Assembly: GCF_003716585.1 (NCBI RefSeq)
Contig: NZ_PTJO01000004.1
Span: 248,001-312,000, forward strand
Direction of reading: 5' to 3'
Length of the DNA: 64,000 nucleotides
Source: Corynebacterium alimapuense
GTDB lineage: Bacteria > Actinomycetota > Actinomycetes > Mycobacteriales > Mycobacteriaceae
Both the position numbers and the translations under genes were made by a program. This document shows, piece by piece, positions 56,412 through 64,000 of this stretch (position 1 is the first letter of the stretch; every line of letters begins with the position of its first letter). The notes beneath the pieces are model-generated. The model saw only the letters and a list, made by a program, of their open reading frames with translations. It had not been told where the DNA came from and did not search any database.

Positions 56412-57104
56412 TTAGGCCTCAAACTTATAGCCCAAGCCACGGACGGTGACCAGCTGTTTTGGCCGAGAGGATTCTTCCTCGATCTTCGAGCGCAGGCGCT
56501 TGACGTGGACATCCAAGGTTTTGGTATCGCCAACATAATCTGCACCCCAAATCCGGTCGATGAGCTGGCCACGGGTCAGTACCCGGCCGGAGTTACGCAG
56601 GAGATACTCCAGCAGCGCGAACTCCTTGAGCGGCATCGGAACAGGGCTTCCAGCGACGGTGACAATGTGGCGTTCGATGTCCATCCGAACGCGCCCGCCT
56701 TCAAGTACTTGCTCCGCAGCATCCTCGAAGAGAACATCCGAATCGACTCTTCGGCGCAAGACTGCCCGAATCCGAGCAATAAGCTCGCGAGAAGAATAGG
56801 GCTTGGTCACGTAATCGTCAGCCCCCAGTTCTAGACCGACGACTTTATCAATCTCGGAATCCCGAGCGGTGACCATAATGACGGGCACTGAGGAGACCGT
56901 ACGCAATTGCTTGCACACATCAGTTCCAGACATTCCGGGCAGCATCAGGTCAAGCAGGACGATATCGATGTCATTGCGCTCAAATTCCATGAGCGCAGTC
57001 TGACCATCACCAGCGACAATGGCTTCAAAACCCTCCTTGCGGAGGAGAAAAGCCAAGGGATCGGCCAGAGATTCTTCGTCTTCGACGATTAGAATGGTCG
57101 TCAT
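56412..57104 (-). CDS. regX3: Response regulator RegX3 (OmpR family)
   Basis: The 230-residue protein has a receiver domain with the phospho-acceptor Asp in IDIVLLDLMLPGMSG and switch lysine in YVTKPYSSRE, then an OmpR-type winged helix ending VTVRGLGYKFEA. In mycobacteria it controls phosphate-starvation genes. The start overlaps the senX3 stop (TAATG). It is convergent with the Cys-rich gene. Confidence 0.94.
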   Translation of the reverse strand: MTTILIVEDEESLADPLAFLLRKEGFEAIVAGDGQTALMEFERNDIDIVLLDLMLPGMSGTDVCKQLRTVSSVPVIMVTARDSEIDKVVGLELGADDYVTKPYSSRELIARIRAVLRRRVDSDVLFEDAAEQVLEGGRVRMDIERHIVTVAGSPVPMPLKEFALLEYLLRNSGRVLTRGQLIDRIWGADYVGDTKTLDVHVKRLRSKIEEESSRPKQLVTVRGLGYKFEA

Positions 57105-58351
57105 TATGATTTATCCTTTCGACGGGTAGCCACCCGCGATACCGCTTGACGCAGTGGGCCGGTGGGTACAGGCTCTTCATCCACAACTACCGCAGAGCTT
57201 TCTGCTGCCAATTCAGGATGATAGATCGGAAGTTCGAGGGTAAAGGTAGACCCGGTTCCAATCCTCGACCACAGTTTGATATTACCGTTGTGGTTGGCGA
57301 TGACATGCTTGACGATCGCCAACCCCAGACCAGTACCGCCAGTAGATCGCGATCTGGCCTTATCCACACGAAAAAAGCGCTCAAATACTCGCTTCTGATC
57401 CTCGGGAGAAATGCCGATGCCACGGTCAGTCACTCGGATCAGCAGTACATCATTGCCCTTCACTTTCTGTGAGACCGAGACAGGTACCGACTGCGGTGAG
57501 TAATTAATCGCATTCGAAATGAGGTTTGAAATCGCAGTAACCAAAAGGGATTTATCCCCCAATACGAACACCCCGGAGTTCTCACCCCGAGCAAGAGTAA
57601 TCCCAGCAGTGTCAGCAGCAACTTGGTTGCGCGAAAGCGACTCACTGATAACATCGTCGACCGATACTGGCTCCATCTCTGGCAGTGCCTCTGCACCCTG
57701 AAGTTTCGATAGCGAGATCAACTCATTGATCATGCTTGCCATTCGGTGGGCTTCTTTATGAAGCCGTTGGCCGAAATACCGGACATGCTCGGGGTCATCG
57801 ACCGCTTCCATGAGTGCCTCTGCCAGCAGTGCCATCCCGCCCACCGGCGTCTTAAGTTCGTGCGAGACGTTGGCAACAAAGTCCCGGCGCGCGGACTCCA
57901 TCCGGACGTTTTCACTCTCATCAGTGCTGTAAACAATGACGAAACGATCATCTACCAAGGTCAAAGGCTTAATCAAGGCACGGACGGAGGAAACGCTATT
58001 CCCGGTGCGCCGTTTGGATACAGACAGGTCCAAGGTGCGGCTTTCCTTATCGGCGTAGACCTCCCCGGCGACCTTCCACACCTTCTCATTGACCGTACGG
58101 TCATGCACCAAGTTCATCTCATGGGCACGGGAGTTGGAGAGGATAATCTCCCCGGAACGATCAAGGACAGTCACTCCAGTGGGAGAACCTTGGATGGCCA
58201 GATGCAGGACTTGGCTGACAGTGGTGACTTGATTGTCTTCCAAGGTGGCCGAAGATCGGTGCCGAAGGACTCGCTTGCGCCCCCAGTTCAACGCCGGAAG
58301 GGCGACGCCAGCGACGGCGACGCCCAACAAAAACGCAAATGCGACAGACAC
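57104..58351 (-). CDS. senX3: Sensor histidine kinase SenX3
   Basis: The 415-residue protein has one or two N-terminal helices, a PAS-like region (residues about 50-150), the HisKA box FVANVSHELKTPVGG with phospho-acceptor His, and the ATP-binding boxes NLISNAINYS, DRGIGI and GGTGLGLAIVKH. It senses phosphate limitation together with the Pst/PhoU system and phosphorylates RegX3. It begins 10 bp after the gpmA stop, so gpmA-senX3-regX3 may be co-transcribed. Confidence 0.94.
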   Translation of the reverse strand: MSVAFAFLLGVAVAGVALPALNWGRKRVLRHRSSATLEDNQVTTVSQVLHLAIQGSPTGVTVLDRSGEIILSNSRAHEMNLVHDRTVNEKVWKVAGEVYADKESRTLDLSVSKRRTGNSVSSVRALIKPLTLVDDRFVIVYSTDESENVRMESARRDFVANVSHELKTPVGGMALLAEALMEAVDDPEHVRYFGQRLHKEAHRMASMINELISLSKLQGAEALPEMEPVSVDDVISESLSRNQVAADTAGITLARGENSGVFVLGDKSLLVTAISNLISNAINYSPQSVPVSVSQKVKGNDVLLIRVTDRGIGISPEDQKRVFERFFRVDKARSRSTGGTGLGLAIVKHVIANHNGNIKLWSRIGTGSTFTLELPIYHPELAAESSAVVVDEEPVPTGPLRQAVSRVATRRKDKS

Positions 58352-58361
58352 GCGCTATTTG

Positions 58362-59108
58362 CTACTTACCACCCTGAGCAGCGACGGCAGCAGCTCCAGC
58401 CGCCGCAGCTGCGGGATCAAGGTAGGTGCCACCCGGGTTGACCACGGCGCCATCGGCGTCGAGCTCAAATACCAGCGGGATTCCGGTGGGAATGTTGAGC
58501 CCAGCGATATCTTCCTCGGAGATGTTGTCCAAGTACATGACGAGGGCGCGAAGAGAGTTACCGTGTGCGGCAATGAGAACGGTCTCGCCCTTCTCCACGC
58601 GCGGGAGAATTTCCGATTCGTAGTAAGGAATGAAACGGTCTACTACGTCCTTGAGGCACTCAGTGCGTGGGACAGACTCTAGGTCCTTGTAGCGCACATC
58701 GCTGGCCTGCGAGTACTCGGAATCATCAGCTAGCTCCGGCGGCGGGGTATCGAAAGACCTGCGCCATGCCATGAACTGTTCATCGCCGTACTTGTCCTTG
58801 GTTTCTGCCTTGTTGAGACCCTGAAGAGCACCATAGTGGCGTTCGTTGAGGCGCCAATCGCGAACAACCGGGATCCAATGACGATCCGCATGGTTGAGTG
58901 CAATGTTGGCAGTGCGGATAGCCCGGCGAAGCAAAGAAGTGTAGAGGACGTCCGGCAGGATGCCAGCTTCCTTGAGCATCTCACCGCCGCGCTTAGCCTC
59001 GGCTTCTCCCTTCTCCGTCAGGTCGACGTCCATCCAACCAGTGAACTGGTTGGACTTGTTCCATTCACTCTGGCCGTGGCGAAGCAGAATCAATTTTCCG
59101 TATGTCAT
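58362..59108 (-). CDS. gpmA: 2,3-Bisphosphoglycerate-dependent phosphoglycerate mutase
   Basis: The 248-residue protein has [18 protein letters not shown] with catalytic His, the Glu in [15 protein letters not shown], and the second His in [15 protein letters not shown]. It interconverts 3- and 2-phosphoglycerate in glycolysis. The C-terminus is Ala-rich. It follows mshA by 49 bp. Confidence 0.96.
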   Translation of the reverse strand: MTYGKLILLRHGQSEWNKSNQFTGWMDVDLTEKGEAEAKRGGEMLKEAGILPDVLYTSLLRRAIRTANIALNHADRHWIPVVRDWRLNERHYGALQGLNKAETKDKYGDEQFMAWRRSFDTPPPELADDSEYSQASDVRYKDLESVPRTECLKDVVDRFIPYYESEILPRVEKGETVLIAAHGNSLRALVMYLDNISEEDIAGLNIPTGIPLVFELDADGAVVNPGGTYLDPAAAAAGAAAVAAQGGK

Positions 59109-59157
59109 ATTTCCAATATGCCACGTCTACGCCGGTAGTGCCCGCGGACTGGGCTGG

Positions 59158-60435
59158 CTAATTTACTCCACTGGTGTGTCTTTCGCGACGAGGCTGACAG
59201 CCAGCGACCACTGAAGCAAGTGTTTCGGCATAGACGGAGGCTAACTGGGAGGCCGTCGAGTCCCAGGAGTAGTTGGCTGCATGCTCAATAGCCTGCTCCG
59301 CCATGCGAATACGGGTGTCATCGTCTGCGAGCAGATCGTCGAGAGCATCTGCCCAGTCTTTAGTACCGTGACCGTCGACAAGCAGTCCGGTTTCGCCCTC
59401 TGCGACTGCGATGGGAAGGCCTCCCACCCGAGCAGCAACTACCGGAGTGCCACAGGCCTGCGCTTCCATGGCGACCAGCCCAAAAGACTCGTTGTAGCTG
59501 GGCACGGCAACGACATCCGCCGCCCGGTAGATGGTCACTAGCTCTTCAGGGGGACGAGGCTCGAGGAAACGTACACGCCGAGATATTCCCAATTCATGTG
59601 CCAGGTCGGTGTACTGCTCGGCAGTAGCGGCTACACCGGAGGCTCCGCCGCAGATAATCACCCGGAGATTGCGTTCCGGATCGCGGGCCATTAGTTCCGC
59701 AGTTGCCCTGATCAATACTTGAGGACCCTTAAATTGTTGTAGTCGACCGACAAACGCCACTACCTCAGCGTGCAGAGGAACACCCAGTTCACGGCGTGCA
59801 CGCTCGGTATTGCGATCAGTACCCGGGGTAAATAGCTCGGTGTCAGTACCGGGGGCAACCACCACGATCTGCGCTGGATCGGCGTCATAGTGCTCGATGA
59901 GGTCTCGGGTCTCTTCTGCGGTATTGACCACGAGCACATTGGCATTGTCGACCAATTGTTGTTCGCAGATGCGACGCGCCTCCGATTCCGCGGAGTCATT
60001 GGCACTGCGATAAGCATTTTTCACCGCCGCCAGAGTGTGGGCGGTGTGCACTAGCGGGATTGTCCATAAGTCGCGCAGCAACCAGCCCACCTGGCCGGAG
60101 AGCCAGTAGTGAGAGTGAATGAGGTCATAGTCAATGTTGTGGCACGTGCGAAAACGTACGATGCCGCCAGCGAAGGCTGCCAACTGGGTCGGCATGGCTT
60201 CTTTATTCAGACCGTCATAGGGCCCAGCAACAATGTTAATGACTCTTAAGCCATCCTCGACTTGAACGATCTCGCCTTGGCTGGGGCGTATCGCTCTAGT
60301 GAAGATGTCTACGTCAATTCCTTGACGCGCCAGGTGGACGGCGGTGTTGAATATATAGACATTCATCCCGCCAGCATCACCAGCGCCTGGTTGCTGCAGA
60401 GGAGATGTGTGCATGGAGATCATTGCGACGCGCAT
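59158..60435 (-). CDS. mshA: D-inositol-3-phosphate glycosyltransferase (mycothiol synthesis)
   Basis: The 425-residue GT4 enzyme has [18 protein letters not shown] at the N-terminus, [15 protein letters not shown] at the donor site, and [17 protein letters not shown] (EX7E). MshA transfers GlcNAc to inositol 3-phosphate, the first committed step of mycothiol. It supports an actinobacterial origin. It is divergent from the fadD gene. Confidence 0.95.
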   Translation of the reverse strand: MRVAMISMHTSPLQQPGAGDAGGMNVYIFNTAVHLARQGIDVDIFTRAIRPSQGEIVQVEDGLRVINIVAGPYDGLNKEAMPTQLAAFAGGIVRFRTCHNIDYDLIHSHYWLSGQVGWLLRDLWTIPLVHTAHTLAAVKNAYRSANDSAESEARRICEQQLVDNANVLVVNTAEETRDLIEHYDADPAQIVVVAPGTDTELFTPGTDRNTERARRELGVPLHAEVVAFVGRLQQFKGPQVLIRATAELMARDPERNLRVIICGGASGVAATAEQYTDLAHELGISRRVRFLEPRPPEELVTIYRAADVVAVPSYNESFGLVAMEAQACGTPVVAARVGGLPIAVAEGETGLLVDGHGTKDWADALDDLLADDDTRIRMAEQAIEHAANYSWDSTASQLASVYAETLASVVAGCQPRRERHTSGVN

Positions 60436-60477
60436 GAACCTATGTTAGAGCCCCGCGACTACTAGCCACCCATCGTT

Positions 60478-60483
60478 ATACTG
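60478..60483 (+). promoter_or_regulatory. Candidate -10 element of fadD
   Basis: TATACT lies 31 bp upstream of the fadD start in the mshA/fadD divergent region. No clear -35 is visible. Confidence 0.35.
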
Positions 60484-60513
60484 GGATCACCCCAAACTAT
60501 CGGAAGGACCTTC

Positions 60514-62220
60514 ATGTCGGCATACGAGACCAAGGCCTGGCTGCAGTACTACGACGAGTGGACCCCACACTCGCTGGATTATGACAACACCACTCTGCTT
60601 GACGTCTACGACAACAATCTGGCGATCAACGCGGAGAAGTCCGCCACCTGGTTCTTCGGCCGCACGCAGACCTATGCGGAGCTGGACCGTCAGGTCCGAC
60701 GCGCCGCTGCTGGTCTACGAGCTTTTGGCGTCCGCCCGGGCGATAAAGTTGCGATCATTCTGCCCAACTGCCCTCAGCACATCGCGGCCTTTTATGCGGT
60801 ACTCAAGCTGGGCGCGACGGTCGTGGAGCACAACCCGCTCTATACCTACCACGAGCTCAAAGGCCCGTTCGCCGACCATGGGGCCCGGGTCGCGATCAGC
60901 TGGGACAAAACTGCTCCAATGCTGGAGAAACTGCGCGATTCCACGTCTCTAGAAACTGTCATCTCGGTCAACATGATCGAGGCAATGCCGCGGGTCAAGC
61001 AGCTGGCGTTGCGCCTTCCGATCAAGTCGGTCCGGGAATCTCGTGAGGCGTTGTCCGCGCCAGCACCCAACTCTGTGCCTTGGGAAGCACTCATCGGCTC
61101 CGCTATCGGTGGCGAGGGAACAAACCTCGTCTCGGATCCTTTGGTGACCAAGGAGTCCATTGCACTAATTCTCTACACCTCCGGCACCACCGGCGCCCCG
61201 AAGGGCGCCCAGCTCAGCCACGGCAATCTGTTTGCCAACTGCCTTCAGGGCAAGAATTGGGTACCTGGACTCGGAGACCAAGACGAGCGCATGCTCGCTG
61301 CGCTGCCGATGTTCCACGCTTATGGGCTGACCATGGTGGCCACGCTCTCGGTCTATATCGGCGGCGAAATGGTGCTTTTGCCAGCACCAAAGATTCCACT
61401 GATCATGGATGTGATGAAAAAGCACACGCCGACGTGGCTGCCGGGCGTACCCACCCTCTACGAGAAAATCGTTGAGGCTGCTGAAAAGGACAACGTCGAT
61501 ATCTCCGGAGTCCGTAACTCCTTCTGCGGTGCGGCCACCTTGCCAGTGGCCATCGTCGAGAAGTGGGAAGAGGCCACCGGCGGTCTATTGGTAGAAGGCT
61601 ACGGATTGACGGAGACCTCACCGATCATCGTGGGAAATCCGATGAATGAAAACCGTCGACCGGGCTACGTGGGAATTCCCTTCCCCGATACCGAAGTACG
61701 CATCGCCAACCCGGATGATCTCAATGAAACGTGCCCTGATGGCACCGAGGGTGAAGTTCTGGTTCGTGGCCCGCAGGTCTTTTCTGGCTATCTCAACCAG
61801 CCAGAAGCCACTGAGGAGAGCTTCCACGGCGATTGGTACTGCACCGGCGATGTGGGAGTCATGGAAGAAGATGGCTTCATCCGCTTGGTGGCACGCATCA
61901 AGGAAGTCATCATCACTGGTGGCTTCAACGTCTACCCAGCAGAGGTGGAAGAAGCGATGCGCGAGCATCCGGATATCCTCGATCTAGCTGTGGTCGGCCT
62001 GCCCAGAGAAGACGGTTCTGAGGAAGTCGTTGCCTGTGTCACCCTCGGCGAGGGTGCAGCACTCGACCCGGAGGGCTTGAAAACCTTCGCCCGTGAGCGC
62101 CTGACCCGATACAAAGTGCCACGCACCTTCTATCACTTCGAGGAACTCGCCCGCGACCAACTGGGCAAGATTCGACGCCGTGAGGTGCAGGAAGAGTTGA
62201 TCCGCATCACTAATCGCTAA
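60514..62220 (+). CDS. fadD: Long-chain fatty acid-CoA ligase
   Basis: The 568-residue ANL-family enzyme has the P-loop LYTSGTTGAPKGAQ near residue 220, GYGLTETSPI near 368, the hinge region ARIKEVIITGGFNVYPAEVE, and the catalytic lysine in QLGKIRRREV. It activates fatty acids with ATP and CoA for degradation or lipid synthesis. GGAAGGACC precedes the start. The acyl specificity cannot be read. Confidence 0.92.
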   Translation: MSAYETKAWLQYYDEWTPHSLDYDNTTLLDVYDNNLAINAEKSATWFFGRTQTYAELDRQVRRAAAGLRAFGVRPGDKVAIILPNCPQHIAAFYAVLKLGATVVEHNPLYTYHELKGPFADHGARVAISWDKTAPMLEKLRDSTSLETVISVNMIEAMPRVKQLALRLPIKSVRESREALSAPAPNSVPWEALIGSAIGGEGTNLVSDPLVTKESIALILYTSGTTGAPKGAQLSHGNLFANCLQGKNWVPGLGDQDERMLAALPMFHAYGLTMVATLSVYIGGEMVLLPAPKIPLIMDVMKKHTPTWLPGVPTLYEKIVEAAEKDNVDISGVRNSFCGAATLPVAIVEKWEEATGGLLVEGYGLTETSPIIVGNPMNENRRPGYVGIPFPDTEVRIANPDDLNETCPDGTEGEVLVRGPQVFSGYLNQPEATEESFHGDWYCTGDVGVMEEDGFIRLVARIKEVIITGGFNVYPAEVEEAMREHPDILDLAVVGLPREDGSEEVVACVTLGEGAALDPEGLKTFARERLTRYKVPRTFYHFEELARDQLGKIRRREVQEELIRITNR

Positions 62221-62250
62221 CTCTCCGAGCAGATAAGTGAGTGTGAACTC

Positions 62251-62279
62251 TTGACATGAAGCATACCCCCTAGGGTATT
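62251..62279 (+). promoter_or_regulatory. Promoter with overlapping CsoR/CstR-type operator
   Basis: TTGACA at 62251-62256 is a consensus -35. The inverted repeat ATACCC-CCTA-GGGTAT (62263-62278) overlaps spacer and -10 region. This repeat is the shape bound by the CsoR/CstR/RcnR family. Sulfur-related genes follow, which favours a CstR-like persulfide sensor over copper-sensing CsoR. The regulator gene is not in the window. Confidence 0.8.
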
Positions 62280-62340
62280 GTCGGTGACGTTGTTAGCGCT
62301 TCTTCAGCGCACTCATCTTCATCGACTAGGAGTCAACTCC

Positions 62341-62508
62341 ATGTGCTATCCCGTCAATTGCAATCAATGTGGCAAGACCACCTGGGCCGGCTGCGGTCAG
62401 CATGTCGCCCAGGTAAAGGCCAATGTTCCCGCCAACCAATGGTGCACCTGCGAGAAGACCCCCAAGCAGAGTAAGCCCGGCATCTTCTCTGGTCTCTTCG
62501 GCCGCTAA
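62341..62508 (+). CDS. Small Cys-rich protein in a CsoR/CstR-type operon
   Basis: ATG chosen with AGGAG 8 nt upstream. The 55-residue product MCYPVNCNQCGKTTWAGCGQ continues with HVAQVKA and a WCTCEK motif; six cysteines and one histidine form a CxxC...C..H...CxC pattern suited to Zn or thiol chemistry. The C-terminus is basic and ends GIFSGLFGR. It is the first gene after the operator and precedes the CoA-disulfide-reductase-like gene by 38 bp. I do not recognise its function. Confidence 0.8.
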   Translation: MCYPVNCNQCGKTTWAGCGQHVAQVKANVPANQWCTCEKTPKQSKPGIFSGLFGR

Positions 62509-62546
62509 ACCACCTCTTTCATTCTTCTTCACTCAAGGAGCATTTC

Positions 62547-64000
62547 GTGACTTCCACTGTCATCGTCGGCGGCGTCGCCGGCGGCATGTCCACAGCAGCA
62601 CGCCTACGCCGCCGCGATGAGCACATGGAGATCGTGGTCATCGAAGCCTCCGGGTATGTCTCCTTCGCTAACTGCGGCCTTCCCTACCACGTCAGCGGAG
62701 TCATCCCGGAGCGAGATAGCCTCCTGCTCCAGACTCCGGAATCGCTCCATGAGCGATTCAATCTCGATGTCCGCGTCAACCACTTGGTTACTGCCATCGA
62801 CCGCAAGGCCCAGGAAGTAACCATCCGTAACCTTCTCGATGGCAGCGAATCTCGCGTGCACTATGACAACTTGGTGCTCTCCCCCGGCGCGACGCCGATC
62901 ATGCCGCCTATTCCCGGCATTGAGCGCGCCTTGACGCTACGCACGGTCGAGGACGTCGATAAGATTTTGGCCCACCTGACCGACGACATCACTTCAGTCG
63001 CGCTCATTGGCGGCGGTTTCATCGGTCTCGAGCTGGCAGAGAATCTTCATCACCGTGGACTCAAGGTCACCATCATCGAGCGAGCCGAGCAGATCATGGC
63101 CCCGCTTGATCCGGAGATGGCTGCTATCGTGACCGATCATCTGCGCAGCAAGGGGCTAACCATCCTCACTGGTGCGGACACCGCTCAGATTGGGGACAAG
63201 GGCCTGAGCTTGGCCAGCGGAGAAATTATCGACGCCGATCTGGTCATTGCAGCCATCGGCGTCAAGCCGGAATCAACGCTGGCCCGCGAGGCGGGCTTGG
63301 CTATCGGCGAACGTGGCGGCATCAAAGTCGACGAGCAGCAGCGCACCTCCGACCCAGCGATTTTCGCCCTGGGCGATGCCGCAGAAAAGCGCGACGCGGT
63401 CTCCGGTGACGATGTCTTGGTCCCCTTGGCACAGACCGCCAACCGCCACGGCCGTTTAGTCGCCGACATCATCACCGGCCGCGACGTTCACCGCACCGCC
63501 ACCCTAGGAACCTCTATCGTCGGGCTCTTTGATCTGGCCGCAGGCTCAGTGGGCTGGAACGAGAAGCGAGCAGCTTTGATGGGACAGCCGACGCGGATCA
63601 TCCACGTTCACCCCGCCAATCATGCTGGCTACTACCCCGGCGCTGAGACCATTCACCTCAAGCTCGTGGTCAATCCAGAGACAGACGCCATTCTCGGCGC
63701 ACAAGCGGTGGGTGCCGCGGGCGTCGATAAGCGCATCGATGTCATTGCCACCGCCATGCGTGGCGGGCTAACTGCCACCGACCTAGCGGACCTGGAGCTA
63801 GCTTATGCACCCCAGTTCGGCTCCGCTAAGGACCCGGTTAACTTTGCCGGATTCGTCAACGACAACATGGTCGCTGGCGAGCGCACCTTCCAATGGAACC
63901 AGGTCGACGAGGCCATCAACGACGGCTGGACGCTCGTCGATGTCCGCACCCCAGCTGAATTTGCCGAGGGCACCATCACCGGCGCGATTAATCTGCCCCT
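62547..64000 (+). CDS. CoA-disulfide-reductase-like FAD/NAD(P) oxidoreductase with C-terminal rhodanese domain (cut by window edge)
   Basis: GTG start with CAAGGAG upstream. The first 450 residues are a pyridine nucleotide-disulfide oxidoreductase: VIVGGVAGGMSTAARLRRRD for FAD, the single redox cysteine in SFANCGLPYH, the NAD motif ALIGGGFIGLELAENL, and FALGDAAEKRD. A rhodanese domain begins at WTLVDVRTPAEFAEGTITGAINLP and runs off the window. Fusions of this type reduce CoA persulfides or polysulfides and handle sulfane sulfur. The operator upstream fits persulfide-responsive control. Confidence 0.88.
   Translation, partial: MTSTVIVGGVAGGMSTAARLRRRDEHMEIVVIEASGYVSFANCGLPYHVSGVIPERDSLLLQTPESLHERFNLDVRVNHLVTAIDRKAQEVTIRNLLDGSESRVHYDNLVLSPGATPIMPPIPGIERALTLRTVEDVDKILAHLTDDITSVALIGGGFIGLELAENLHHRGLKVTIIERAEQIMAPLDPEMAAIVTDHLRSKGLTILTGADTAQIGDKGLSLASGEIIDADLVIAAIGVKPESTLAREAGLAIGERGGIKVDEQQRTSDPAIFALGDAAEKRDAVSGDDVLVPLAQTANRHGRLVADIITGRDVHRTATLGTSIVGLFDLAAGSVGWNEKRAALMGQPTRIIHVHPANHAGYYPGAETIHLKLVVNPETDAILGAQAVGAAGVDKRIDVIATAMRGGLTATDLADLELAYAPQFGSAKDPVNFAGFVNDNMVAGERTFQWNQVDEAINDGWTLVDVRTPAEFAEGTITGAINLP

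Overview
The window is a chromosomal segment of a high-GC actinobacterium, most likely a Corynebacterium. The gene content points there: mshA (mycothiol), senX3-regX3, a short excisionase-type HTH protein, a 33-residue very basic AURKAIP1/bS22-type ribosomal protein, mgtA next to the menaquinone genes, and an actinobacterial-type heme cluster with a CobA-HemD fusion. I see no rRNA, CRISPR array, phage or recognisable insertion sequence. The genus call is inferred from gene content and order, not from a search.

Layout. 1-0.84 kb: 5' part of a heavy-metal P-type ATPase cut by the window edge. 0.97-4.68 kb (minus): rplA, rplK, nusG, secE, then tRNA-Trp, tRNA-Met, tRNA-Thr and tRNA-Tyr. 4.76-15.1 kb: menaquinone region with a polyprenyl diphosphate synthase, a MenJ-like reductase, menG, mgtA, a DUF3592 protein, menD, menC, menB and menE, followed by a glycosyltransferase-like gene. 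16.0-25.9 kb: an accessory island between menE and menA. 26.15-28.4 kb: a TPP riboswitch in front of an SDR and a flavin monooxygenase. 28.55-31.4 kb: menA, an AEC transporter and small membrane or regulatory genes. 31.5-50.2 kb (minus): a long heme and cytochrome c maturation block (hemA, hemC, hemD, hemB, a degenerate P-type ATPase, hemE, hemY, sugE, hemL, a phosphatase, resA-like, ccdA, resB, ccsB in transcription order). 50.3-60.4 kb: glutaredoxin-like gene, serB-like gene, bS22-like gene, HTH gene, proC, ppx, a Cys-rich conserved protein, regX3, senX3, gpmA and mshA. 60.5-64 kb: fadD, then a CsoR/CstR-type operator in front of a small Cys-rich protein and a CoA-disulfide-reductase-like enzyme running into a rhodanese domain at the window edge.

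The most interesting part is the 16.8-25.9 kb island. It encodes a GntR/FCD regulator, an NhaC-type transporter, a DegT-family aminotransferase, a HisD-family dehydrogenase resembling sulfonate dehydrogenase HpsN, a CuyA-like cysteate sulfo-lyase, an Asp/Glu-type racemase, a SuyZ/YeiH-type exporter and pdxS. Read together these look like a C3-sulfonate catabolic pathway. My preferred hypothesis is oxidation of cysteinolate (the sulfonate analogue of histidinol) to cysteate by the HisD-type enzyme, racemisation if needed, sulfo-lysis to pyruvate, ammonium and sulfite, export of the sulfur oxyanion, and PLP supply by PdxS. The substrate is inference.

The second highlight is an 874-residue protein in the heme cluster that has the P-type ATPase architecture but has lost the catalytic Asp, the CPC metal motif and the TGE, TGDN and GDGxNDxP motifs while keeping an intact frame. 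It looks like a conserved pseudo-ATPase. The third is the TPP-riboswitch SDR/monooxygenase pair, which implies a thiamin-related oxidation or salvage function.
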